DNA from: Begonia masoniana
Lineage: Eukaryota; Streptophyta; Magnoliopsida; Cucurbitales; Begoniaceae
Direction: 5' to 3'
Length of the DNA: 64,000 nucleotides
Assembly: GCA_022432975.1 (NCBI GenBank)
Contig: CM039505.1
Span: 50,923,500-50,987,499, forward strand
A program made the translations under genes and the position numbers. Under the pieces are notes generated by a model. It was not told the DNA's origin. It was given only the letters and a program-made list of their open reading frames with translations, and did not search any database. Of the stretch, positions 26,050 to 37,473 are shown piece by piece (the stretch's first letter is position 1; every line of letters starts with the position of its first letter).

Positions 26050-26936
26050 GATTAATCAATAAGAGATTTTAAATTGTTCTGTGAGAAGTTGAGTTGAGAA
26101 GAAGTCTTAATGATTTGATAAAATTTTCGAGTTTGTTCTTTGTACATCACGTAGGGTTGTATGCCGTGATGCCGAGATGACTGTTGGTTGTTTTGCCCAG
26201 TTACGATAGCTTCAATAGAATTCTTGTCATTTTTTAACATAATAGGTTCAAATGGAAGATGAATAGATTTAATATGTTCTCCAGACTTAGTTATCCAGTT
26301 TTTACAATACATATTATATTCTTCTAATACATTAATGTGAAAAAGGAGTATAGAATTGACTCCAATACCATTGTTCAAAAGGTATAATCATATTTTTTAA
26401 TTCTAAATAAGAATAATATAATTTTTTTAATTTAATAGCTTCATTGATAGGATATTTTTTATTGATCCAAGCCCTAAATATTTCATATTTAGGTAATTGA
26501 TATTCAAGATTACATAATTTTCTTATATATGATCGCAGAGTTTTATATTCATTCGTCATAGTTTAAAATTCATTTCAGAAATAGTTGGTGACTCTCTTTT
26601 ATAAGGTTGAGAGGTTTCTCCAGTTTCATATTTAGAATTAGGAAATTGAGAATAAATTTCATGAGGAATTTGTTGTTAAGATATTTTTAATCCTTCAACT
26701 TCTTCTTTACATTGAGGAGGAGAAGAAGGTTTTTCTGATATAGAATATCTAGAGCTAAATAGACTGTCTACTTTATAAGGTAAAACATTAGATCTAGAGG
26801 ATAAACTTCTAGAAAACGATAATTTTCTAGTTTGATCATTATTAAATTTAATTTCAATATGACCTTAAGGAGTTTAAATAATTTGATCAACCTGACTATT
26901 GATAATGGGTTGAGGTAATACAGCTTGAGGAATAGA
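26050..26936 (-). pseudogene. Degraded viral ORFs downstream of movement protein
   Basis: Several short minus-strand ORFs (26768-26971, 26332-26559, 26052-26378) lie in different frames, Lys/Asn/Ile-rich like the movement-protein ORF. In this family the capsid region would come next, but I see no clear zinc knuckle, so the identity is open. Stops and frame changes show that it is not functional. Confidence 0.45.
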
Positions 26937-27638
26937 TCATTGCTCGGGAAAAGTAACTTCATTCCAATCAATTAATCTTTGAATAACAATATTAGTTTTC
27001 ATAAGATCACTTTCTATTAATAAAGTTTTTCCTGGATTATCTTTTAAAATAGCATTAGGACATAAAGTATTTATAACTTTATAATTCAAACGATATATTA
27101 CTACTATAATTTCCGATCCTGGAAGGAAATTATAGCCATGGATTTGAATATTTAATGTTACTGATTCAAATAGATTTTTGTCAATAAAGGATAATATTAA
27201 ATTGGGAAAAATATTAAAATAAATAGGACTGTGACATAAACTGGTTTGAATAACACTCATTAAGGATTCTTTATAATTTTGACTTCGCGCATCCCTAATA
27301 GTAGCAAAAATACTATCATTTAAACCTGAAATAGTTAAAGGTTTAAAAGCAACTTGGATAAGGCCAATATGAATATACTTATATTTATTTAAATATTTTT
27401 GAATATCTTTTAAGCATAAAAGCTTTATAGTTTTTTCATGAGCATCTAAACAAATAGTTTGTTCAGATATTTTCACTATACGATTGATTAAATTTTCAAA
27501 CGCACATAATCTATAAATAGTTTTAGGTTCAATAACTAGAATAGTCCAGTGATTTAGTTGTTCTTCAGGAGATAATTCTAGAACTTCTTCATTTTTAATA
27601 GAGATATCAGAATTAAACATATTTGAAAGCAAATTCAT
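26937..27638 (-). CDS. Movement protein-like ORF of endogenous pararetrovirus
   Basis: A 233-residue ORF begins with ATG at 27636-27638, about 520 bp after the primer site. The core, about residues 85-190, has the look of the caulimovirid movement-protein family (30K superfamily): IHIGLIQVAFKPLT, then a SLCHSPIYFNIFPN-type block and an IHGYNFLPGSE block. These proteins enlarge plasmodesmata in active viruses. The ORF ends at TGA (26937-26939), where a polyprotein would normally continue, so the gene is cut short at its C-terminal side. Infectivity is not implied; the rest of this piece is degraded. Confidence 0.7.
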   Translation of the reverse strand: MNLLSNMFNSDISIKNEEVLELSPEEQLNHWTILVIEPKTIYRLCAFENLINRIVKISEQTICLDAHEKTIKLLCLKDIQKYLNKYKYIHIGLIQVAFKPLTISGLNDSIFATIRDARSQNYKESLMSVIQTSLCHSPIYFNIFPNLILSFIDKNLFESVTLNIQIHGYNFLPGSEIIVVIYRLNYKVINTLCPNAILKDNPGKTLLIESDLMKTNIVIQRLIDWNEVTFPEQ

Positions 27639-28170
27639 CTTATAATTGTTGATTTACACTCAAATAAACACAGACACTTTCAAGCCCAATCTTTAAACTA
27701 TAAGTAGAAATTACTGACTAAATCCTTATTGAGCTTCAATTCTTCTCGTATTGACTTGCGGATAACTTCGTATTGATCTTTTAACTCTTCCTATAATAAA
27801 CATGGGAATTACAAAAACAATTGCAACTGTCAAAGACTAATTTCACAAAACTTCAAAATCTTTCTTCTACCATGCAATGGGCAATCTGCCTACAGCCTAT
27901 CCATCGGCACAACGGCTACACCCCAACAAGGCCTACAAAAGAAAACTTTAAAGATGTGTGAAATTAAAGCAATCGTTCTTTGCGCATGATATCACTGGCA
28001 AAGTTAAAAGAATCTTATTGAAGAAATTACCTCATCGTATTGAGAAAAACAGAAGATCGTATTGGATTTAGCAATAAATTCGACTTACATTAAAAAGATT
28101 ACTCTTGAAATTCTTTTGTTTACTTGAATGTAAAATAACAATTTAGCCAATCATTTGGCTCTAATACCAA

Positions 28171-28374
28171 ATAGGGGGGAAGGATCGTTCAGACTAAAAT
28201 AAATAAAAAAATTATAAACAAAAGTAGAGAAGAAAATATTATTCTTATTCACAAAGTAGTAGGAAACTTACAAAATAGGGGGGAATAATCGTTCAGACTA
28301 AAATTAAAAAAGATTATAAACAAAAGTAGAGAAGAAAATATTATTCTTATTCACAAAGTAGTAGGAAACTTACA
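28171..28374 (-). repeat. Tandem duplication of viral leader, about 102 bp x 2
   Basis: 28171-28273 and 28274-28374 are nearly identical (both 'aatagggggg.a..atcgttcag' through 'gtaggaaacttaca'). They abut the minus-strand primer site TGGTATTAGAGCC (28158-28170). A repeat immediately upstream of the primer site fits a terminally redundant viral RNA or a concatemer junction. Confidence 0.7.
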
Positions 28375-28399
28375 CAAAGAGAGCAAACAGAGAGCAAGA

Positions 28400-30600
28400 T
28401 ATTATAGTATTAATGAAGTTTTCTATCGTTTCGAAAATGAAATTACTTCCAAACCAGGAACAATTCAGGATCTTCGACGCGAAGTAATTGATTTAAAATC
28501 CAAGTTAATCCAACTTCGCAATAATTACAATCACTTCAAAAACACAATCCATGATCGATTAATTAAACTTGAAACAAACCACATATCCACACCTATTCAC
28601 GAAACCGAAGAGCCTAATCTTCCTTCTTATTTAAACAGTTTAAGTCAAATCACTCTGCGTAAGTGGTTTATTAAAATTACACTTGTAATTAAACCAGATT
28701 TTACAATCACAAATGTAACTGCTCTTGTTGATGGTGGGGCAGATATTAACTATATTCAAGAAGGATTGATTCCTACTCGATATTTCGAAAAAACTGTTCA
28801 ATCTTTCATTGCTGGTGGTGGAAGTCAAATAAAGATAAATTATAAATTATCCAATGTTTTAATCTGTAATTATGCAACCTGCTTGACAACAACCTTTTTG
28901 CTTGTCGAAAACCTTCAGCAACAGGTAATCTTAGGTACACCTTTGTAAATTTAATCATGCCGATTAAAATGATTAATCAAATTGGAATCTATGCAACTAT
29001 TCAGGATCACGACATTATTTATCTTTTTGTCTCTAATCCCGAAACTCGTGCAATTCACGAGTTAAGAAGTTTTTATGAAATTAAATAAAAACAACTAAAT
29101 TTTCTTAAAACCGAAATTAATTATTTAAATATTTCGCAACTACTTCAATCTCCTATTTTTCTAGAAAAAATTAAGGATATTGAAAATAAATTTTTATCTG
29201 AAGTTTGCAGTACTATGTCAAACGCCTTTTGGGAAAGAAAGCGACATATTATTTCTCTTCCGTATATTTCAAATTTTGACGAAAAATTAATTCCTACAAA
29301 AGCCCGTCCAAGTCAAATGAAACAGGAATATTTAGAACTCTATCAAAACAAAATTTAAATTCTTTTAGAGAAAAAACTCATCTGAAAGAGTTATTCCCCT
29401 TGGAGTTATACTGCTTTTTATGTCTTTAACAATAATGAAAAGGAACGAGGGGTTTCTCGTTTAGTTATAAATTATAAACCCCTAAATGATGTCTTACAAT
29501 GGATTCGATATCCAATCCCAAATAAAAAAAAATTATTAGACAAATTTCATTTCGCTTTAATCTTTTCAAAATCTATTCTAAAATCAGGATATTGGTAGAT
29601 ACAAATAGCAGAAAAGGATAGGTATAAAACTGCTTTTAACGTCCCTTTCGAACATTACAAATGGAATATTATGCCCTTTGGTTTAAAAAATGCTTCTTCT
29701 AAATTTCAGAATATCATAAATAATATATTTTCTCCATTTACCGAATTTTGTATAGTTTACATTGATGATATTCTCATTTTTTCATCATCCCTCGATCAGC
29801 ATCTAAAACATTTAAGAATTCTAAAAGATGTTATTAAACGTAATGGTTTAATAATTTATGCTCAAAAAATGCAGCTATTTCATACACCTGTACGATTTTT
29901 GGGCCATATAATTAATCAAGGAACTATCATTCCAATCAACCGTAGTATTGAATTTGCTTCAAAATTTCTTGATGAAATTCGTGATAAAACTCAATTACAA
30001 CGTTTTCTTGGTAGTCTTAACTATCTAGGAGACTATTATCAGCATTTAGCCCCTGACACCTTCCTGCTATACAAACGTCTCCAGACAAATCCTTTACTAT
30101 GGACTCAGGAACATACAAATGCTGTAAAAAGAATTAAACTCAAAGCAAGAACTTTACCATGTCTTTGTTTATCTATTTCTAATTGGAAAAAAATTGTAGA
30201 AACTGATGCTTCTAACATTGGTTATGGTGGTATATTAAAACAATTAAATTCTCATACTACAAAAGAAGAACTAGTTCGATTCACTTCTGGAACCTGGAAA
30301 CCAGTTCAGCAAAATTATTCGACTGTTAAAAAAGAGATCCTTTCTATTGTTAAAAGTATTTCAAAATTTCAGGATGATTTATTAAATCAAAAATTTATTC
30401 TCTGCATTGATTGTAGCTCTGTAAAATATATTTTAACCAAGGATGTTAAAATATTAGTTTCTAAGCAAATTTTTGCCCGATGGCAATCCGAACTATCAGG
30501 TTTTGATTTTTCCATTGAATATATTCAATGTGAACATAATTCTTTATCCGATTTTTTAACTCGGGAATTTTTACAAAATGGAACCCTTTTTTCGAGGTAG
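28400..30600 (+). pseudogene. Pararetroviral protease, reverse transcriptase and RNase H
   Basis: Caulimoviridae-type pol in sense orientation. The order is: a coiled-coil-like stretch (about 28430-28600); an aspartic protease with the motif DGGAD (about 28731-28745), where families usually have D-T/S-G; then reverse transcriptase with YIDDIL (about 29758-29775); then RNase H with the ETDAS motif (about 30200-30214). The protease lies in a different frame from RT and ends at a stop at about 28946. The RT part has in-frame stops at 29086, 29356, 29383 and 29596, after which 29599-30600 stays open. There is no integrase after RNase H, which separates it from gypsy elements. Confidence 0.8.
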
Positions 30601-31881
30601 AGGTCGCGGTCGCGGCCGTGGAAGAAAATCAGGATCTTATCAGTATGGAATCAACAACTCCTTTTCGAATTTTCCAGGTCTTGTAGCTTCATCCTTTCAA
30701 TCAGTAAATTCTACCAACTTAAAAACAGCTAAAGAGGCTCTCGAACAAGGACCTCAATATATTAAAAAGAAATTTTTCGAACCTCTAATCACTTTATCAC
30801 CAAATAATTTGAATCTAAATCTGAAAGATCCTTGGTATCTTAAAAAGAGGTATTTGCAAACTCAACAGTATACTGTTCCGGAAGAGAAACCTCGATATAT
30901 TTATGAGGCTATCCTAACTGAAACTTCATCAGTACAATTATTTCATCACTATCTGAATGAAGGTAACATTAAACCCCAATAACACATCCAAAGTGTTATA
31001 TAGTTCGAGCGCTCCATCCTAACGAATGAAGATTATCTACTTTTGCTACCAAGATATTAAAAATTGATGAAAAGAAATATAATTACTGGGATTATAAGAG
31101 GGCATGGATATTTGCTTTCTATTATCAGAATCTCGTTCGATCTCATTCCTAATTTTTTATCTTAAATCCAGAAATATTGAAATCCGAAACAAAATATCCA
31201 ACTTAGTTCCTTCATTGGTGGGAATTACATTCTGCAGAATTAAGCTTATTCCCGGAACAATTTCAGCACAACTTTTCTTTATGGGTCAAATATCATCCAA
31301 CTTTATCTATACAAAAGTCCTAGATTGGTCAGGATATATTATGGTTTTGTACCGAATTCCAGATTATGTGGATTTGGCAATAGAGCCTCGAACTTTTCGA
31401 AAACCATTTGAGAATTTTGGAGATTCAACGAACTTTCTTCGTTAAATGGTGGTCTCCTTTTGAATTTGAAAAATGTTTAACAAAAATGACGGAAATCATA
31501 AAATAGTATCAGGACAGTCAAAAGTCTTCAACAATTAATAGTTCAACAACAGACTCAATCAATTTTATTCAACAAATTAAAATAATGATTCAAAATCAAA
31601 ATCCTGATTTAAATTCTCATGATCAGGAAATCAAGATTCTGGGAATAATTAAATATCAGTATTTATCTTTAGAAAAAGATAGAGTTCTCCCAGATGATAA
31701 AAGTGATACTTCTATGAATTCCTTAGAAGCAGATTATGGTCACTTTTCTGTTCTAGCTGGAGAATCTCAAAATTCAAACGATGACGACTATTCAACCAAA
31801 GCAGATCTGTGGGATTCACTAATAGAAATAAAAATGATGAAAGAAAAGGAAAAAAGAAAGAAAAAAGGACAACAACAATAA
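30578..31881 (+). pseudogene. Viral downstream ORF with Arg-Gly-rich start, broken
   Basis: The ORF 30578-30982 begins with an ATG that overlaps the end of RNase H by 23 bp, a spacing typical of compact viral genomes. It opens with an (RG)n tract after MEPFF. Matching reading frames continue, interrupted by shifts, through 31104-31445 and 31585-31881 (acidic, then Lys-rich end). A second, antisense copy lies at 35.0-36.35 kb. The role is unknown; in caulimoviruses this place is held by the inclusion-body/transactivator gene, but I see no motif that proves it. Confidence 0.55.
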
Positions 31882-31892
31882 TTGACAAAGGT

Positions 31893-32000
31893 AGTTTCGT
31901 CAGCCATGACGTCAGCAGCAATTATTCAGCAAACAGTTTCGTCAGCTATGACATCAGCAACAATTATTCAGCAAACAGTTTCCTCACTTCATTTAAATAG
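31893..32000 (+). promoter_or_regulatory. Pararetroviral full-length RNA promoter with repeated TGACGTCA units
   Basis: Two 42-bp direct repeats (31893-31934, 31935-31976) contain TGACGTCA or TGACATCA and 'caattattcagc'. A third partial unit follows. A TATA-like tttaaatag lies at 31992-32000, then a CT-rich leader. An as-1-like TGACG repeat upstream of TATA is the layout of the CaMV 35S promoter. The antisense copies at 32.5 and 35.0 kb share it. Confidence 0.65.
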
Positions 32001-32093
32001 AGGAGTTTGAAGGTTGTAAGGGTAGGTTTTTGGACTCTCTCTCAGTTTGGTGAATTCTCTCCCTTATTCATTATTCTCTTGGTTTCTCTCTTG

Positions 32094-32153
32094 TATTTGT
32101 AAGTTCTCTTTCTCTGTATCTTTTTTGTTATTTGTAAGTTCTCTTTCTCTGTA
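32094..32153 (+). repeat. 35-bp-period repeat in the viral leader
   Basis: 'tatttgtaagttctctttct' starts at 32094 and again at 32129, both followed by ctgta. It is part of the CT-rich leader downstream of the promoter and is present antisense at 32357-32403. Confidence 0.65.
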
Positions 32154-32301
32154 GCTCTTTTGTTTTAGTTTATATGGTTTTTCTTTTGAAAAATTCGGAC
32201 AATAGATTTTTGGAAAATGATTTGGTAGATCATAGACAAATTGCTGACAGAATTCACCAATCTCCTTTTTTCTAGTTAGATTCTGCTTCTTAAGCTGATA
32301 T

Positions 32302-32305
<4 letters not shown>

Positions 32306-32356
<51 letters not shown>
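32306..32356. repeat. (AG)n microsatellite at the inverted-repeat centre
   Basis: About 25 AG units. It lies between the sense and antisense viral promoter arms. Confidence 0.9.
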
Positions 32357-32358
<2 letters not shown>

Positions 32359-32555
32359 TTACAAATAACAAAAGAGATACAAAGAAAGAGAACTTACAAA
32401 TACAAGAGAGAAACCAAGAGAGTAGTGAATGAGGGAGAGAATTCACCAAACTTAGAAAGTGTCCAAAAACCTTCCCTTAAAACCTTCATACTCCTCTATT
32501 TAAATGAAGTGAGGAAGCTGTTTGCTGAATAATTGTTGCTGACGTCATGGCTGAC

Positions 32556-34978
32556 TTTTGAGCTCCTACCTGAAAACACGATTCAAGAACTCGAAGAAGA
32601 TCGTTAATTCCCTAGTGATGCAAAATCGAGAAATCCGAGAATGTAAAATGTAAGAGAAATATCAAACGTGTTCGGAATGTAACGAAATTTTAGGTGAGTA
32701 TTGTAAAGTGAGTTGTTAGTGATTTTCTACACCCTAACGCAAGTGCACGTATCGCTAATTAAGTAATAAAGTAAGTAAAAGTCGATCCCACGAGGATAAT
32801 TTTAATCAAATTAATCTTGCTCTAAATTTCTATAAAATAAAGATGAAAATATTGAAATTAAATAAATAGTAAAGAATGATGAAATAAAATTACTCAGAAT
32901 TAAGTAAGAATAAAATTAGAAATGATTTGAAAAGGTAATTATGGAAAAAGCCTTGGTTAGAGTTGATTTCCTCTTTACATGTAATTTTTGTTGATGCTAC
33001 AACATTAGTCACAGCACAGCAAGAATTCATAATATTTCTAGGGTTCCGTCGAATTGCCTAGGTAAATTCGTTTCAGAAATTTCTTGTTGACTTTGAAAAG
33101 ATAAAAACTTCATCCGAATTTTCGTGTAAACCTATTCTTAACGCCAAATAAATTAATGTTAGCTACTTTGCAATAATTTTAATTTATTCAATTGCTCATG
33201 CATCTTAAATTCTTATTTACCTATCAATACAATAGGAATATGTGAAATCAAAATTGCTTATTGACACAAGTTGAATTATGCAATCAAAATCATGAGAAAT
33301 TGTGCAATGAAAAATACGTAGCATTCATAGATCAGAATAAAAACATATAAAGAGTACTCTCTTTCCTAACCAAGATAAAAATAAACTAGCCTAAATTTAT
33401 AATAAAATAACAAAAATTATTTCTGCCCAAAAATAAAGAAGAAAAATTAAAGAAGAAGAATAAGAAAAAGAATCTCTCTGCTGCTGCTTGCTTTAAGTCT
33501 TCTTCTCCAAAATTATCTTCTTTTTCTTCTAGTCCTCCGTGCTTCAATAATGTCCAGATCTCTTATGTTCTGCATATGTAATCTGTTTACTTCTTTTTAG
33601 CCTTTATTCTCTCTCTACAGATTCTCTTTTATTTTCTTCTCTTTCCTCCTTGTAGCCTCCTCTTTTTCCTCCAGATCTCACTCTTTTAATTATTCTGATT
33701 TTCCTTCCTTAATTTCGGTAGCAAAATCCTTTTTTTCTCGTGATCTTCCAGCAGAATAAAAATCACATCTCTTTTTATTTTCCTTTTCTTTTTTTATCAA
33801 CCTCCCAAAAATCTTTTCTTTCCTTTATTCTAGGAAATTATTCAGCCAAATCCTTTTAAATTGCTTCTCTATTAAAACATCGATCTTCCCTTTTGTATTT
33901 TCCCACTAATAAATCTGCATTCAAATGAGAAAATATAAAATTTGAATTAGTGATAAAAATCTACTATTTTTCAAAAATATGCATGAAATACGTTAAATTC
34001 ACCAAATCTCTTGATGTTGTAGCATCCTGCAACAATTATAGTAAATTCCACCAATTTCTTCTTACATTCACTCAAATCATATAAGTTTTATCAATTAAAA
34101 ATAGTATAAAATAACTCTAATTTAAGAGTTATCATGAGTGTGGTGTGTGCTTGTGAAAATCGTGGTCCAAATTCGTTGATATGAAGGAGTTATTGACTGT
34201 TTTCCGAGAATCGGCCAATGAGTGCTAATATGAAGCTTTTGGCAAGAGTTTTCTTCCAAGGAAGATAACTCGATTCAATGATCGGTTAAGGCCACTTCTT
34301 GCTGTTTTCCACTCTAAAAAAAAATAGAGAAGAAGATGGCAAATCCGTTCTTACAAGCTACCAAGCTTGAAGATCGGTCTTGGGGGCACAACCCCTCGGT
34401 TGTTGTCAACCGAGCTTACCTTGGTGCCTCAAGCTCCAAGCTTCTTCTATTGAGAGAAGAAAATCCGAGTATGCTCATAAACATCAGCCAAAAAAGTTAC
34501 AAACACCAATACCATGAATATATAGACCTATTGGTAGAAGGCTTGGGCTTTGAATGGGTTGGGCCTTCATTTGGGCCATCATTTGGGCTTGTCTTCAACT
34601 TTAAGTGGGTCAAAGCATAAACCAAACCACCAACTAATCCTAACATGCATCTAATTCTAAAATGTCTAATATGCATGCATATAAATAAGTTTAAACATGA
34701 AGGCCAACGTTTACCAATAAGTCTGAAATAAAAAATATTACAAATATCAAAGCTCAGGACGACAAATTCCCATGTGAGCATTAAGGTCGTCTCTCTTGTC
34801 CTTCCACATGATGAGGTGCTTTGGTTGGTGAACGTCCCTAGCTTTAATCTCCCACTTCAAGTCACCCACGGTGTCCTCCAAGTCTTCACACGAACCATGA
34901 CCTGCAAAAGAGACAAGTGTGTTAGTGAAGTCGTGGACTCAAGTCTGGGATCATGTAATGGGCCTACGGGGCACAACA
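32556..34978. mobile_element. Unclassified insertion with 5-bp target duplication CTGAC
   Basis: The viral promoter unit is interrupted after CTGAC (32551-32555) and resumes with CTGAC (34979-34983), a perfect 5-bp duplication. Without the nested solo LTR, about 1.0 kb remains. It starts TTTTGAGCTC and ends GGGCACAACA. It contains a 7-bp-stem hairpin TCGGTTG/CAACCGA (34396-34413) but no convincing protein. The ends are not the usual TG...CA, so the class is unknown. Confidence 0.55.
32714..34134 (-). mobile_element. Solo LTR with perfect 5-bp target duplication TGAGT
   Basis: 1421 bp, TG at 32714 and CA at 34133-34134, flanked on both sides by TGAGT (32709-32713, 34135-34139). No ORF. The tip 'cgcaagtgcacgtatcgc...gtcgatcccacgagga' (about 32738-32803) recurs in the solo LTR at 60317. 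Orientation is tentative, taken from the probable LTR 5' end TGATAACTC on the minus strand. Confidence 0.85.
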
Positions 34979-36512
34979 CTGACGAAACTATTTGCTGAAT
35001 AATTGTTGCTGACGTCATGATTGACGAAACTGCCTTTGTCAATTATTGCTGTTGTCCTTTTTTCTTTCTTTTTCCTTTCCTTTCATCATTTTTATTTCTA
35101 TTAGTGAATCTCACAGATCTGCTTCGGTTGGATAGTCTTCGTCATTTAGATTTTGAGATTCTCCAGCTAGAACATAAAAGTGACCATAATCTAATTCTAA
35201 GAAAGTCATAGAAGTATCACTTTTATCATCCGGGAGAACTCTATCTTTTTCTAAAGATAAATACTGATCTTTAATTATTTCCAGAATCTTGATTTCTTGA
35301 TCATGAGAATTTAAATCAGAATGCTGATTTTGAATCATTATTTTAATTTGCTAAATAAAATTGATTGAGTTTGTTGTTGAACTATTAATTGCTGAAGACT
35401 TCTAACTGTCCTGATATTGTTTTATGACTTCCGTTATTTTTGTTAAACATTTTTCAGATTCAAAACGAGACCACCATTTAACGAAGAAATTTTGTTGAAT
35501 CTCCGGAATTCTCAAATGGTCTTCAGAAAGTTCGAGGCCCCATTGCCAAATCCACGTAAACTGGAATTCGGTACAGAACCATAATATATCCTGACCAATC
35601 CAAGACTTTTGTACAGATAAAGTTGGATGATATTTGACCCATAAAGAAAAGTTGTTCTGAAATTGTTCCGAGAATAAACTTAATTCCAAAGAATGTAATT
35701 CCCACCAATGAAGGAACCAAGTTGGATATTTTGTTTCGGATTTCAATATTTTCAGATTTAAGATAAAAAACCAGGAATGAGATCGAACAGGATTCTGATA
35801 ATAGAAAGCAAATGTTCATGCCCTCGTATAATACCAGTAATTATATTTATGCTCATTAATTTTTAATGTCCTGGTAGCAAAAGCAGATAATCCTCATTCG
35901 TGAGGATGAAGCACTCAAACTATAGAACACTTTGAATGTATTATTGGGGTTTTACTGTTACTTTCATCCAGATAGTGATGGAATAATTGTACTGATGAAG
36001 TTTCAGTTAGGATAGCCTCATAAATATATCGAGGTTTCTCTTCCGGAACAGTATACTACTGAGTTTGCAAGTACCTCTCTTTAAGATACCAAGAATCTTT
36101 CAGATTTAGATTCAAATCATTTGGTGATAAAGTGATGAGAGGTTCGGAAAATTTCTTTTTAATATATTGAGGTCCTTGTTTGAGAGCTTCTTTAGCTGTT
36201 TTTGAGTTGGAAGAATTTATTGATTGAGAGGATGAAGCTACAAGAGCTGAAAAATTTGAAAAGGAGTTGTTGATTCCATACTGATAAGATCCTAATTTTC
36301 TTCCACGATCACGACCGCGACCTCTATCCCGAAAAAAGAGTTCCATTCTGCAAAAATTCTCGAGTTAAAAAATCAGGTAAAGAATTATGTTCACCTTTAA
36401 TATATTCAATGGAAAAATCAAAAACTGATAGTTCGGGTTGTCATAGGGCAAAAATTTGCTTAGAAGCTAAAATTTTAACATCTTTGGTTAAAATATATTT
36501 TGCAGAGCTACA

Positions 36513-37473
36513 ACCCTACCGGAGAAAGCTCGGGAACTGTAGTTGTGGATTACAGTCATATGAGTCAGTTTAGAGTGGATTGCATTTTTTTACATTTCAA
36601 TTTGAATATTAAAAATAACATTGGATGTTTTGAGAAAATGTGATTTTAAATCGTGCATATTTAATATAATGCATTTGATTTATCCATTTGTGGAGAATGA
36701 TTTTAAACTGTGTATTTAAGTAATGTAGATTTTCTTTAAAATTGTATTATATTGATTTAATCATTAAAATGAGTTTTAAACCGTGGTTGATGGATTTTAA
36801 ATGGTTTAAATTACGAACCTGCATGCATTTTTATATAAATGACATGGATTTCAAATCAAACAAAAATTGATTTAAGTTGATTTAAAAAATAATCAATGAT
36901 AGGTGGATGATGGTGCACGGGCCTGATAGCTTAGATAAGATTTGGGCTAGCTATTCTAGTTGCTAGATTTATTTGCTGGGTCAATTACTCATTATGTGAA
37001 ACATCTCTATTTTTCAGATAGAGTGGGACGTTCATCGAGACGGTAAAAAAAACCAAGACAAGGTAAAGTATGCAATGACGCATAGATGACAAATCATAAC
37101 GGTTAATGGTCTTTGGGTTTGGAAAGTCACCTATCGTGACTTATGTGTATTTATATTTTGTTTACGCTTCCTTTTGAGTATTTTGATAGGCTGATGTAAA
37201 GATTGATAAAAATGAGGATGTGGATATTGATGATGTCATGTAAATTGTTTCAATGTATAAAATGATTTTTAATATAAATGTATCTTGTTTATGGATGTTT
37301 TGATGAGATCCTAGTTTGGGATGCCATGTAGAAAATTGATGATGTATGTTGTTATGAAGTTCCCACTTAGGGAATGTATGTTTTGTTGTTGGTTACTTTT
37401 GGAAGCTTCCCAACTCGAGAATCCGTCCCACCCGTCGGGGCCCCGGGTCGGGTCCTGACAGCTGCGTACGACC
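36513..37473. other. LTR-like non-coding sequence left of the Sirevirus
   Basis: No ORF. The right part ('tttatttgctgggtcaatta', 'cggggccccgggtcgggtcc') resembles the 3' part of gypsy LTRs, but the boundaries are lost. The copia element inserted at its right edge (target CGACC at 37469-37473). Confidence 0.35.

Larger units (their letters stand above)
26045..28374 (-). mobile_element. Endogenous pararetrovirus piece with movement-protein region
   Basis: Minus-strand fragment of a Caulimoviridae-like genome. It runs from a duplicated leader (28374-28171) and primer site (28170-28158) through the movement-protein ORF to broken downstream ORFs that end near 26045. The next viral pieces on each side are in the opposite orientation. 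Confidence 0.7.
32350..36512 (-). mobile_element. Antisense pararetrovirus copy, split by an insertion
   Basis: Reverse-complement copy of about 30412-32190. The part 34979-36512 carries promoter units, the downstream ORF region (the Arg-Gly-rich start at 36056-36346 on the minus strand, with D and L substitutions) and ends inside RNase H at 36512. The part 32357-32555 carries the leader, TATA and first promoter units. The two are separated by a 2.4 kb insertion at a CTGAC target. With the sense copy it makes an inverted repeat with arms of about 1.7 kb. All ORFs are broken. Confidence 0.7.
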
